DNA of 64,000 nucleotides from CAVVAY01 sp963746465 (GTDB lineage: Bacteria; Actinomycetota; Actinomycetes; JACCUZ01). The position numbers and the translations under genes are program-made. The stretch lies in assembly GCA_963746465.1 (NCBI GenBank), contig CAVVAY010000013.1, positions 623,821 to 687,820 of the forward strand, given 5' to 3'. Below the pieces are notes generated by a model. That model was not told the DNA's origin. It worked only from the letters and a program-made list of their open reading frames with translations, and made no database searches. Positions 16,709 through 24,893 of this stretch are shown piece by piece (positions within the stretch are counted from its first letter, which is position 1; each line of letters starts with the position of its first letter).

Positions 16709-19186
16709 TCAGCCGTCGGCGTGCACCCGGGTGCTCTTGGGGTCGAACAGCGGTTGGGCAACCACGACCCCACCGACCCACTCACCGAAGACGTTCACCG
16801 TCACCTCGGTGCCCGGCGTCGCGACCTCGACCGGCAGGTAGCCGTAGGCGATCGACGCGCCCATCGAATAGCCGTATCCCCCTGAGGTCACCCGGCCCAG
16901 CACCTCCCCGCCCACCCGGACGGGCTCGCCGCCCAGGGCGACCGTGCGCGGGTCGGCCAGCGTCAGGCAGCACAGCCGCCGCGACAGGCCCGCAGCCTTG
17001 CGGTCTCGCAACGCGTCCCGGCCCTCGAACCCGCCGGGCTTGTCGAGCTTCACGCAGAACCCGAGCCCCGCCTCGTAGGGGTCGGTCTCCGGGGTGATGT
17101 CGGTGCTCCAGACGCGGTACCCCTTCTCCAGCCGCAGGCTCTCGATCGCGCGGTACCCGCCGGCCACGAGGCCGTGCCCGCGACCCGCCTCCCACAGCGC
17201 CGACCACAGCGCGCGGCCGTACTCAGCCGGCGCATAGAGCTCCCAGCCGAGCTCGCCGGTGAAGGTGACTCGCAGGGCGCGCACGGGGACGTCGGCCACG
17301 CTGATCTCCTGCGCGGTCATGAAGGGGAACGCGGCGTTCGACAGGTCGGCGCCGGTGAGCTCGCGCAGCACGTCGCGGCTGCGCGGCCCCCAGATCGCGT
17401 AGGTCACCAGCTGCCCCGTGACGTCGTCCACTCGCACCGTCGCGTCCCGTCGACGGGCCTGCCGGCGCAACCAGGACGCGTCGTGCGAGCCGAAAGCCGT
17501 GCCGGTGACGACCAGGAAGGCGTCCTCTGCCACTCGGGTCACCGTGAAATCCGACTCGATGCCACCGCGTGAGTTGAGCGCCTGGGTGTAGGTGATGTCG
17601 CCGACCGCGCGAGCGACCCGGTTGTCGCACAGCCACTCCAGGAGGTCCGCGGCGTCCGCGCCGGTGACCATCAACTTGGCGAACGACGACTCGTCGAACA
17701 GCGCGACGGCCTCGCGGGTCGCCTTGTGCTCGACACCCACGGCCGGCGACCACAGCTGCCCGGCCCACCCCCTCGGCCGCAGCGACTCGTCGCCGCCCTC
17801 GGCATTGCTCTCGTAGTGGTTAACCCTTTCCCAGCCGGACTTCTCGCCGAACCACGCGCCGTGCTCGGTGTGCCAGTCGTACGCCGGGCTGGTGCGTAGC
17901 GGTCGTCCTGCCTGGCGCTCCTGGCCGGGATAGACGATGTCGTAGTAGGTCTCGTAGGTCTCCAAGGTGCGTTTCAGGGTGTACGACGGCGAGCGGTACT
18001 GCCGCCCGAACCGCCGGACGTCCATGTGCCAGAGGTCCATGCCGGGATCGCCGGACACGATCCACTCGGCCATCACCTTGCCGATGCCGCCGGCACCGGC
18101 GATGCCGTGGGCGCAGAAGCCGGCGGCCACGAAGAACCCGTCGACATCGGTCTCGCCGAGCAGGAACTCGTTGTCCGGCGTGAAGGCCTCCGGTCCGTTG
18201 ATGATCTTGCGGAGGCCCACGTCGGCCATGGCCGGGACCCGGCGTTGGGCGTTGGTGGTGATCTCCTCGAACCGGTCCCAGACCTCGGGCAGCAGCCGGC
18301 CGTTGAAGTCCGGCGGGATGGCGTCGTAGGTCCGGGGGCCGGCGGTGAACGGCTCGGCTGACCGCTCGTACCCGCCCATCACCAGCCCGTCCACCTCCTG
18401 CCGGTAGTAGACGAGCAGGTCCGGGTCACGAAGGGTCGGCAGGGGGCTCTTCCGCCGCTCCAGGAACGCGTCGGTGACGACGTACTGGTGCGACATCGGA
18501 ACCAGCGGCAGCCGGACGTCGAGCATCCGGCCGATCTCGGCGGCGAACATCCCGCCGCAGTTCACGACCGTCTCGCAGTCGATGCTGCCGCGGTCGGTGT
18601 GCACCCGCGCGACCCGCCCTCGCTCGGCGTCGATGCCGGTGACCCTGGTGTGCGGGTGCACCTGCACGCCGTTCGCGCGGGCCAGGTTCGCGAGGGCGTA
18701 GCAGAGCTGGGAGGGGTCCAGGTAGCCGTCCGACGCGAGGTAGGCGCCGCCGACGACACCGCTCGTGTCGATCAGCGGGAACATCGCCTGCGCCTCGGTC
18801 GGTGAGATCTCCTGCAGCGGCAGTCCGTACGCCGTCGCCCAGCCGATCTGCCGCCGGATCTCGGCCATCCGCTCCGATGAGGACGCCAGCCGGATGCCGC
18901 CGGACTCCACCCAACCCGGCGGGTGCTCGCCCTGCTGCAGTTTCCGGTACAGATCGACGGAGTACATGTTCATCCGGGTCAGCGTCGGGTCGGCCCGCAG
19001 CTGGCCCACGAGACCTGCGGAGTGGAACGTCGACCCGCTGGTCAGCTCGGCGCGGTCCACCAGGACGACGTCCGTGGTACCGAGCTCGGCCAGGTGATAG
19101 GCGACGCTGACGCCGCCGACCCCGCCGCCGATCACCACCACCGCCGCGGACGTCGGCAACGGGCGGCCCGCCGGCTGTTCAGGCAC
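16709..19186 (-). CDS. FAD-dependent oxidoreductase fused to GcvT domain (dimethylglycine/sarcosine dehydrogenase type)
   Basis: 825 aa. The N-terminal DAO domain has the dinucleotide fold VVVIGGGVGGVSVAYHLAELG (residues 16-36) and GSTFHSAGLVGQL, where His55 matches the histidine that carries covalent FAD in dimethylglycine dehydrogenase. A central FAO_M stretch is followed by an aminomethyltransferase (GcvT) domain from about residue 480 (REAVALFDESSFAKLMVTG, RVTFTGELGWELYAP) and a GcvT C-terminal barrel. Such enzymes oxidise N-methyl amines (dimethylglycine, sarcosine or related) and pass the one-carbon unit to tetrahydrofolate. It is divergent from the kinase-like gene, and the GGTCTAGACC palindrome lies between them. 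Confidence 0.88.
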   Translation of the reverse strand: MPEQPAGRPLPTSAAVVVIGGGVGGVSVAYHLAELGTTDVVLVDRAELTSGSTFHSAGLVGQLRADPTLTRMNMYSVDLYRKLQQGEHPPGWVESGGIRLASSSERMAEIRRQIGWATAYGLPLQEISPTEAQAMFPLIDTSGVVGGAYLASDGYLDPSQLCYALANLARANGVQVHPHTRVTGIDAERGRVARVHTDRGSIDCETVVNCGGMFAAEIGRMLDVRLPLVPMSHQYVVTDAFLERRKSPLPTLRDPDLLVYYRQEVDGLVMGGYERSAEPFTAGPRTYDAIPPDFNGRLLPEVWDRFEEITTNAQRRVPAMADVGLRKIINGPEAFTPDNEFLLGETDVDGFFVAAGFCAHGIAGAGGIGKVMAEWIVSGDPGMDLWHMDVRRFGRQYRSPSYTLKRTLETYETYYDIVYPGQERQAGRPLRTSPAYDWHTEHGAWFGEKSGWERVNHYESNAEGGDESLRPRGWAGQLWSPAVGVEHKATREAVALFDESSFAKLMVTGADAADLLEWLCDNRVARAVGDITYTQALNSRGGIESDFTVTRVAEDAFLVVTGTAFGSHDASWLRRQARRRDATVRVDDVTGQLVTYAIWGPRSRDVLRELTGADLSNAAFPFMTAQEISVADVPVRALRVTFTGELGWELYAPAEYGRALWSALWEAGRGHGLVAGGYRAIESLRLEKGYRVWSTDITPETDPYEAGLGFCVKLDKPGGFEGRDALRDRKAAGLSRRLCCLTLADPRTVALGGEPVRVGGEVLGRVTSGGYGYSMGASIAYGYLPVEVATPGTEVTVNVFGEWVGGVVVAQPLFDPKSTRVHADG

Positions 19187-19214
19187 CTGCGGAGACTACG
19201 GCTCGCGCCTGTTT

Positions 19215-19226
19215 CGGTCTAGACCG
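19215..19226. promoter_or_regulatory. operator candidate CGGTCTAGACCG for the GntR/HutC regulator
   Basis: A perfect 12-base palindrome in the 71 bp between the divergent oxidoreductase (start 19186) and kinase-like gene (start 19258). It matches the GGTCTAGACC core bound by HutC-subfamily regulators such as DasR. It covers the -35 zone of the plus-strand promoter, so binding would block it. The same 14-base string CAACGGTCTAGACC recurs at 22048-22061. Confidence 0.7.
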
Positions 19227-19243
19227 TTGCGAACGGCCGGGAG

Positions 19244-19249
19244 TAGGTT
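19244..19249 (+). promoter_or_regulatory. -10 box TAGGTT of the kinase-like gene
   Basis: TAGGTT ends eight bases before the GTG at 19258, consistent with a leaderless transcript. The palindrome at 19215-19226 lies 17 bases upstream, across the -35 position. Confidence 0.5.
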
Positions 19250-19257
19250 CGCGTGTC

Positions 19258-20211
19258 GTGACCGGACCCGGGGACGAGATGGAGCCGGCCCCATCCGCGC
19301 AGGTCCTCGACCGCCTGCACGCGGCCCTGCGCGACCTGCCCGAGCTGGTCGGTGAGCCGCGGACCGTGCATCCCCTCGAGGGTGGACTGACGAACTTCAA
19401 CTTCAAGGTCGCGACCCCGGGCCGCACCGTGGTCGTGCGGCTGTCCAGCTCGGACGGTGACCTGCTGGCCATCGACCGGGAGGCCGAGCACACCAACTCG
19501 CTGCGGGCGGCAGCGAGCGGTGCCGCCCCTGCGGTCGTCGGCTACCTGCCGCAGCACCAGGCGCTGGTCGTGGAGTGGGTCGAGGGCCGGACGCTGACGT
19601 CAGCCGACCTGCACGACGAGTCGATGCTCGTGCGGGTCGCCGAGGCGTGCCGCCGGCTGCACTCCGGTGAGCGGTTCGACGGCGACTTCGACATGTTCGC
19701 CATCCAGCAGCGCTACCTCGCGATCGTCCAGGAGCGTGGCTTCCGGCTGCCCGGGCGCTACCTCGAGCTGCTGCCGCAGGCCGGCCGGGTCGCCGAGGCC
19801 CTCGCCGTACGGCGTGAGTCCACGGTCCCGTGCAACAACGACCTGCTCGCAGCCAACTTCATCGACGACGGCGGGCGGCTGTGGGTCATCGACTACGAGT
19901 ACGGCGGCAACAACGACCCGTGCTTCGAGCTCGGAAACATCTGGAGCGAGTCCGAGCTCACCCTGGACCAGCTGCAGGTCCTGGTCGACGGCTACTACGG
20001 CGAGCACCTCCGTCACAAGGTCGCCCGGGCCCGGCTGCTCGGCCTGATGGCGCGGTACGGCTGGACCCTGTGGGCGTCGATCCAGGCCGAGGTGAGCCCG
20101 ATCGAGTTCGACTTCTGGGCGTGGGGGATGGCGAAGTACGAGCTGGCCCTGGCGGAGTTCGACGGACCCGACTTCGACCACCTGCTGGCCGAGGCCCGCC
20201 GCCCCGACTGA
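19258..20211 (+). CDS. choline/ethanolamine-kinase-like phosphotransferase
   Basis: 317 aa from GTG, with no ribosome-binding site (leaderless). The kinase N-lobe has EGGLTNFNFKVATPGRTVVVRL (nucleotide loop) and DREAEHTN. VVEWVEGRTLT is the hinge. The catalytic loop is VPCNNDLLAANFID (HNDxxxxN type with Cys for His) and the metal-binding motif is LWVIDYEYGGNNDPCFELGN. This pattern is typical of choline, ethanolamine and methylthioribose kinases. Next to an N-methyl-amine oxidase, a permease and a GlnA4-like ligase, an amino-alcohol substrate is plausible, but this is inferred from context. Confidence 0.82.
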   Translation: MTGPGDEMEPAPSAQVLDRLHAALRDLPELVGEPRTVHPLEGGLTNFNFKVATPGRTVVVRLSSSDGDLLAIDREAEHTNSLRAAASGAAPAVVGYLPQHQALVVEWVEGRTLTSADLHDESMLVRVAEACRRLHSGERFDGDFDMFAIQQRYLAIVQERGFRLPGRYLELLPQAGRVAEALAVRRESTVPCNNDLLAANFIDDGGRLWVIDYEYGGNNDPCFELGNIWSESELTLDQLQVLVDGYYGEHLRHKVARARLLGLMARYGWTLWASIQAEVSPIEFDFWAWGMAKYELALAEFDGPDFDHLLAEARRPD

Positions 20212-20257
20212 CCGCTCGGGACAGTCGGTCGGGACGGCGGGAGCCTCCGGTCAGTCG
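20205..20257. terminator. inverted repeat spanning both stop codons of convergent genes
   Basis: Perfect 10-base arms CGACTGACCG (20205-20214) and CGGTCAGTCG (20248-20257) contain the TGA of the kinase-like gene and the TGA of the permease on the other strand. With a 33-base loop it could be a bidirectional terminator. No T-run is visible. Confidence 0.4.
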
Positions 20258-21867
20258 CCGAACGTCCGGACGACCTCCGGGTCGATGTTCTGCTTCGGAC
20301 CGGTGAACCACTTCTTCACCGAAAGGTGCCACGCGATCCACAGCAGCAGGAGAGCAGCACCGGTCACGATCGGTGTGTAGTTCACGAACTTCCAGGAGAA
20401 CGGCACTTCGTCGGTCCCCGGAGCGCCGAGAAAGCCGCGCATGAAACCGGGAGCCCCGGCCGGCGTGAACGGCAGGATGAAATACACAGACGTGACCACG
20501 ATCTCGCCCACGGCGAGCGGCGCCATCCACCTCCATTTGGACCCGAGGTTCCACGAGCCCTGGCGGAACGAGTCGCCGGCGCGCCACCGCAGCCAGATGG
20601 GGATGGCAAAGGCCAGGTAGAGGCCGATGACACCGATCGAGACAACTGCAGCAAAGGCGTAGTTGACGATGATCGGATCCTTATCCGTGCCGATGTTGAT
20701 CTCGATGAGAGCCGGCAGGGTGAGGATCGCAGCGACTACTGCACATGCCACGACGCCGTGAACGGGGACTCTCTTGGCGTTCAGGGTCGCCCAGTACTTC
20801 GCACCGGGGACGGCACCATCACGGCTGAAGGCGAACAGCATCCGGGTCGTGGACGTGAGGCACGCCGTCGAGCAGTACAGCTGCCCGCTTGCCGCAATGA
20901 GAAGCACCAGGCCGCCCCACTTCGACCCGAGCGCCTGGTCGAAGATGACAGCGACGCCGCCACCGCCCTTGGAGACGCCGTCACCGTCCTGGACCGCGAA
21001 GACGAAGGCCAGCAGCAGCAGCCAGCCGCCGATGGCCGAGTAGAAGATCGACCGCCAGATGCCCTTTGCGGCTGAGTCGGCGGCTGAGTGGGTCTCCTCG
21101 CTGAGGTGCGCCGAGGCGTCGTACCCGGTGATCGTGTACTGGGTCAGGAGGAAGCCCAGCGGCAACACATAGAACCAGAAGCCTGCGCCGTTGTTCTCAC
21201 CGCCGAAGAGGCCGCCGGTGTTGTTCACGCGCTCCGTGAAGACGTAGGAGATGCTCTGGTGGTGGTCCGGCACGAAGATGAGAATCAGGATCACAGCCGC
21301 CGCACCAGCGACGTGCCACCAGACCGAGATGTTGTTGATGATGGCGAGCAAGTGGCTGCTGAAGATGTTCAGGGCCGAGATGACGACCAGGACGACGAGG
21401 AACATCCAGAAGACGCGCTGCAGGGAGTATCCGTCGGCCCAGTCCTTGCTGAAGAAGGAGAATGCCAGGTCGAAGAATGCAGCGCAGCCGTATGCAACGG
21501 AGGCGACGATCGCCAGCAGCCCGATCAGGTTGAGCCAGCCCGTGTAGTAACCCGCCTTGACCCCGCCGAGCTTGCTCGCCCACCAGTAGATGCCGCCGGA
21601 CGTCGGATAGGCGGAGACCAGCTCGGACATGCAGAAGCCGATGATGAGGATGAACACCGAGATGATGGGCCAGCCCCACGAGATCGCCACCGGCCCGCCG
21701 TTGTTCCAGGCCTGAAAGAAGGTGGTGAAGCACCCGGCGAGGATCGAGATGATCGAGAACGAGATCGCAAAGTTGGAGAATCCCGACCAACTGCGATGCA
21801 GGTCCTGCTTGTAGCCGAGCTCGGCGAGGCGTCGTTCGTCCTCGCTCATCTGCGTCGCTTCTGACAC
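20251..21867 (-). CDS. APC-superfamily amine/amino-acid permease
   Basis: 538 aa, about 12 membrane segments. GTG start at 21867 is supported by AGGAGG eight bases upstream. An internal ATG six codons later is also in frame. The N-terminus (DERRLAELGYKQDLHRSWSGFSNFAISFS) is typical of the amino acid/polyamine/choline transporter (ACT) family, followed by SAYPTSGGIYWWASKLGG and YTGWLNLIG. ITGYDASAHLSEETHSA and SSTTRM-like STTRMLFAFSRDGAVPGAK are the later conserved motifs. It likely imports the amine substrate of the neighbouring enzymes. Local GC looks lower than in neighbouring genes, as is common for membrane proteins. Confidence 0.87.
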   Translation of the reverse strand: MSEATQMSEDERRLAELGYKQDLHRSWSGFSNFAISFSIISILAGCFTTFFQAWNNGGPVAISWGWPIISVFILIIGFCMSELVSAYPTSGGIYWWASKLGGVKAGYYTGWLNLIGLLAIVASVAYGCAAFFDLAFSFFSKDWADGYSLQRVFWMFLVVLVVISALNIFSSHLLAIINNISVWWHVAGAAAVILILIFVPDHHQSISYVFTERVNNTGGLFGGENNGAGFWFYVLPLGFLLTQYTITGYDASAHLSEETHSAADSAAKGIWRSIFYSAIGGWLLLLAFVFAVQDGDGVSKGGGGVAVIFDQALGSKWGGLVLLIAASGQLYCSTACLTSTTRMLFAFSRDGAVPGAKYWATLNAKRVPVHGVVACAVVAAILTLPALIEINIGTDKDPIIVNYAFAAVVSIGVIGLYLAFAIPIWLRWRAGDSFRQGSWNLGSKWRWMAPLAVGEIVVTSVYFILPFTPAGAPGFMRGFLGAPGTDEVPFSWKFVNYTPIVTGAALLLLWIAWHLSVKKWFTGPKQNIDPEVVRTFGD

Positions 21868-22050
21868 CGTTGCAACCTCCTGCAGAAGAGGTCCGCCCCC
21901 GCCGCGGACACCGCGGAACCGTGCACACGCCCTGGATCAGGGCAGTGTCTACACCTCTGCGGTGGTCTCCCGCAGCCGAACACGCTGTGCTGGCTGGGCG
22001 GCGTTTTGCACCGTCCGGTCGGGCCGGACGTTACTGCACCCGAGAAACAA

Positions 22051-22062
22051 CGGTCTAGACCC
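22051..22062. promoter_or_regulatory. second operator candidate GGTCTAGACC
   Basis: GGTCTAGACC at 22052-22061, preceded by CAAC as in the inverted copy at 19215-19226. It lies 14 bases upstream of the TTGCAC -35 box of the ligase gene. The shared 14-base string CAACGGTCTAGACC in two divergent regions of one gene cluster argues for a common regulator, most simply the GntR/HutC protein at 15782. Confidence 0.68.
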
Positions 22063-22075
22063 AATCGACCGCTGG

Positions 22076-22106
22076 TTGCACGCGGTCGGCTGCCGGTCGC
22101 TAGGGT
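22076..22106 (+). promoter_or_regulatory. promoter of the gamma-glutamyl ligase operon
   Basis: TTGCAC (22076-22081) and TAGGGT (22101-22106) are separated by 19 bases. The mRNA would have a leader of roughly 30 bases with AGGGGAG before the ATG at 22141. Confidence 0.5.
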
Positions 22107-22140
22107 CCGATCGACACCTCGCACACAGCAGGGGAGCGCG

Positions 22141-23505
22141 ATGACGCAGCCTGGGCCGGCCCTGACCGTCGAGCAGCTACGCACCAAGGTGGGCGACGGC
22201 GACGTGGACACCGTGGTCGTCGCCTTCCCGGACATGCAGGGACGGCTGCAGGGCAAGCGGATCCACGCCCAGTTCTTCCTCGACACGGTCCTCGAGCACG
22301 GCACCGAGGGCTGCAACTACCTGCTGGCGGTCGACGTCGACATGAACACCGTCGAGGGCTACACGATCAGCTCCTGGGAGCGCGGGTACGGCGACATGGA
22401 GTTCGTCCTCGACCTGGCGACCCTGCACCCGGTGCCGTGGCTGCCCGGGACCGTGATGGTCATCTGCGACCTGGCCTGGCTGGACGACGAGCACACCCCG
22501 GTGGCCGAGAGCCCGCGGCAGATCCTCCGCGCCCAGGCGGAGCGGGCCGCCGAGAAGGGCATGGTCGCCCTGGCCGGCACCGAGCTCGAGTTCATCGTGT
22601 TCAACGACAGCTACGAGCAGGCCTGGGACGCGGGCTACCGCGCCCTCACCCCCGCGAACCAGTACAACGTCGACTACTCGCTGCTCGGGACGAGCCGGGT
22701 GGAGCCGCTGCTGCGGGACATCCGCAACGGCATGTACAGCGCCGGGCTGGTGGTCGAGTCGGCGAAGGGCGAGTGCAACCTGGGCCAGCACGAGATCGCC
22801 TTCAAGTACGACGAGGTGGTCCGCACCGCCGACCACCACTCGATCTACAAGAACGGGGCGAAGGAGATCGCCTCCCTGCACGGCAAGGCGTTGACCTTCA
22901 TGGCGAAGTTCGACCAGCGTGAGGGCAACTCCTGCCACATCCACATGAGCCTGCGCGGCGACGACGGTCGCATCGTGTTCGACGAGGGCGATGGTCCGAC
23001 CCCGCTGTTCCAGAGCTTCGTCGCCGGCATCCAGGCCACGATGTGCGAGCTCACGCTGCTCTACGCGCCGAACATCAACTCCTACAAGCGCTTCCAGGCC
23101 GGCAGCTTCGCCCCGACGTCCACTGCCTGGGGCTACGACAACCGCACCTGCTCGCTGCGGGTGGTCGGCCACGGCGCCGGGCTGCGGCTGGAGAACCGGC
23201 TGCCCGGCGGCGACGTGAACCCGTACCTCGCGCTGGCCGGCATGCTCGCGAGCGGGCTGCGCGGCATCGAGCAGGAGCTCGCGCTGGAACCGGCGTACAC
23301 CGGCAACGCCTACCTGTCCGACCACCCCAAGGTCCCCACCTCGCTGCGTGCTGCGCGTGACCTGTTCGCCGGGTCGGCGATGGCCCGCGAGACGTTCGGC
23401 GACGCCGTCGTCGACCACTACGTGAACAACGCCGACGTCGAGCTGACCGCGTTCGACTCCGCCGTCACCGACTGGGAGCGCTTCCGGTCCTTCGAGAGGA
23501 TGTGA
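22141..23505 (+). CDS. glutamine-synthetase-like gamma-glutamyl amine ligase (GlnA4/PuuA type)
   Basis: 454 aa from ATG at 22141 with AGGGGAG upstream. The GS fold is shown by VVAFPDMQGRLQGKRIHAQF (N-terminal beta-grasp), LAGTELEFIVF (metal Glu), CNLGQHEIAFKYDE, REGNSCHIHMSLRGDDG (catalytic HxH), NSYKRFQAGSFAPTSTAWGYDNRTCSLRV (ATP/glutamate site) and LENRLPGGDVNPYLALAG. The motif SCHIHMSL and the short spacing are those of GlnA4/PuuA enzymes that join glutamate to amines or ethanolamine, not of GlnA1, and no adenylylation tyrosine motif is seen. It overlaps nothing and is followed one base later by the aldehyde dehydrogenase, as in the Rv2860c-Rv2857c cluster. Confidence 0.87.
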   Translation: MTQPGPALTVEQLRTKVGDGDVDTVVVAFPDMQGRLQGKRIHAQFFLDTVLEHGTEGCNYLLAVDVDMNTVEGYTISSWERGYGDMEFVLDLATLHPVPWLPGTVMVICDLAWLDDEHTPVAESPRQILRAQAERAAEKGMVALAGTELEFIVFNDSYEQAWDAGYRALTPANQYNVDYSLLGTSRVEPLLRDIRNGMYSAGLVVESAKGECNLGQHEIAFKYDEVVRTADHHSIYKNGAKEIASLHGKALTFMAKFDQREGNSCHIHMSLRGDDGRIVFDEGDGPTPLFQSFVAGIQATMCELTLLYAPNINSYKRFQAGSFAPTSTAWGYDNRTCSLRVVGHGAGLRLENRLPGGDVNPYLALAGMLASGLRGIEQELALEPAYTGNAYLSDHPKVPTSLRAARDLFAGSAMARETFGDAVVDHYVNNADVELTAFDSAVTDWERFRSFERM

Positions 23506-23506
23506 G

Positions 23507-24889
23507 GTGGTCGAGGTCGCAGCCGCCGGCACCCACGAGGTCGTCGACCCGGCCACCGAGGAGCACGTCACGACGGTGACGTTGACGTCGGTCGAGGAGA
23601 CCGACGAGGCGATCTCTCGGGCGCATGCGGCGTTCGAGCACTGGCGGCAGGTCGCGCCGGCGGACCGGGGTCGGCTGCTGCGTCGGTTCGCCGCTGCGGT
23701 CGACGGTGCCCGCGAGGAGCTCGCCGCCCTGGAGGTGCGCAACTCGGGGCACACCATCTCCAACGCGCGCTGGGAGGCCGGGAACGTCCGGGACGTCCTC
23801 GACTACTACGCGGCCGCGCCGGAACGGCTGTTCGGCCGCCAGATCCCGGTCGCCGGCGGGGTGGACATCACGTTCAAGGAACCCCTTGGTGTGGTCGCGG
23901 TGATCGTGCCCTGGAACTTCCCGATGCCGATCGCCGGCTGGGGGTTAGCTCCGGCGCTCGCGGCCGGGAACACCGTCGTGCTGAAGCCGGCCGAGCTCAC
24001 CCCGTTGACCGCGGTCCGGATCGGCGAGCTGGCGCTGGAGGCCGGGTTGCCCCCGGGTGTGCTGACCGTGCTACCCGGCAAGGGCTCGGTGGTGGGCGAC
24101 CGCTTCGTCACCCACCCCCTGGTGCGCAAGATCGTGTTCACCGGATCCACCGAGGTGGGCACCGGTATCATGGCCCGCGCCGCGAGCCAGGTGAAGCGGG
24201 TGACGCTCGAGCTGGGTGGCAAGAGCGCGAACATCGTCTTCGCCGACGCCGACGTCGAGAAGGCCGCGGCCACGGCGCCCTACGGCGTCTTCGACAACGC
24301 CGGCCAGGACTGCTGCGCGCGCAGCCGGATCCTCGTCGAGCGCAGCGTGCACGACCGGTTCCTGGAGCTGCTCGAGCCGGCGGTCGCCGGCGTGCGGGTC
24401 GCGGCCCCCGGTCTCGACGACACCGAGATGGGGCCGCTGGTCAGCGCCGGGCAGCGGACCAGCGTGTCGGCGTACGTCGACGACTCGGTGGACGTGGCTT
24501 TCCGCGGGACGGCGCCGGACGGGCCGGGCTACTGGTACCCCCCGACCGTCGTGCTGCCGCGCAGCGCCCAGGACCGGATCTGGCGCGAGGAGGTCTTCGG
24601 GCCGGTGGTCGCGGTGATGCCGTTCGACGACGAGGCTGACGCGATCCGGCTGGCGAACGACACCGAGTACGGCTTGTCCGGGTCGATCTGGACCCGGGAC
24701 GTCGGCCGGGCCCTGCGGGTGGCCCGTGCGGTGGAGTCCGGCAACCTCTCGGTCAACTCGCACTCCTCGGTTCGGTACTCGACCCCGTTCGGCGGGTTCA
24801 AGCAGTCCGGGCTCGGCCGGGAGCTCGGCCCGGACGCCCTCGACTCGTTCACCGACGTCAAGAACGTCTTTCTCAGCTCGGAGGACTGA
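23507..24889 (+). CDS. aldehyde dehydrogenase of the gamma-glutamyl-amine pathway (AldC/PuuC-like)
   Basis: 460 aa from GTG, one base after the ligase stop. NAD-dependent ALDH motifs: VVAVIVPWNFPMPIAGWGLA, VVLKPAELTPLTAVRIGELA, FTGSTEVGTGIM, the general-base Glu in VTLELGGKSANIVFADAD and the nucleophile Cys in DNAGQDCCARSRILVE. EEVFGPVVAVMPFDDEADAI and SGSIWTRDVGRALRVARAVE follow. At about 460 aa it is slightly shorter than the usual 480-500 because the N-terminus is short. It should oxidise the gamma-glutamylated aldehyde formed from the ligase product. Confidence 0.9.
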   Translation: MVEVAAAGTHEVVDPATEEHVTTVTLTSVEETDEAISRAHAAFEHWRQVAPADRGRLLRRFAAAVDGAREELAALEVRNSGHTISNARWEAGNVRDVLDYYAAAPERLFGRQIPVAGGVDITFKEPLGVVAVIVPWNFPMPIAGWGLAPALAAGNTVVLKPAELTPLTAVRIGELALEAGLPPGVLTVLPGKGSVVGDRFVTHPLVRKIVFTGSTEVGTGIMARAASQVKRVTLELGGKSANIVFADADVEKAAATAPYGVFDNAGQDCCARSRILVERSVHDRFLELLEPAVAGVRVAAPGLDDTEMGPLVSAGQRTSVSAYVDDSVDVAFRGTAPDGPGYWYPPTVVLPRSAQDRIWREEVFGPVVAVMPFDDEADAIRLANDTEYGLSGSIWTRDVGRALRVARAVESGNLSVNSHSSVRYSTPFGGFKQSGLGRELGPDALDSFTDVKNVFLSSED

Positions 24890-24893
24890 CCAG

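Larger units (their letters stand above)
21868..22140. other. divergent promoter region between permease and glnA4-like gene
   Basis: This 273 bp gap carries the second GGTCTAGACC palindrome (22052-22061) and a plus-strand promoter (22076-22106). On the minus side TAGACA at 21951-21946 could be a -10 box for the permease, about 80 bases before its start. I see no gene in it. Confidence 0.6.
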
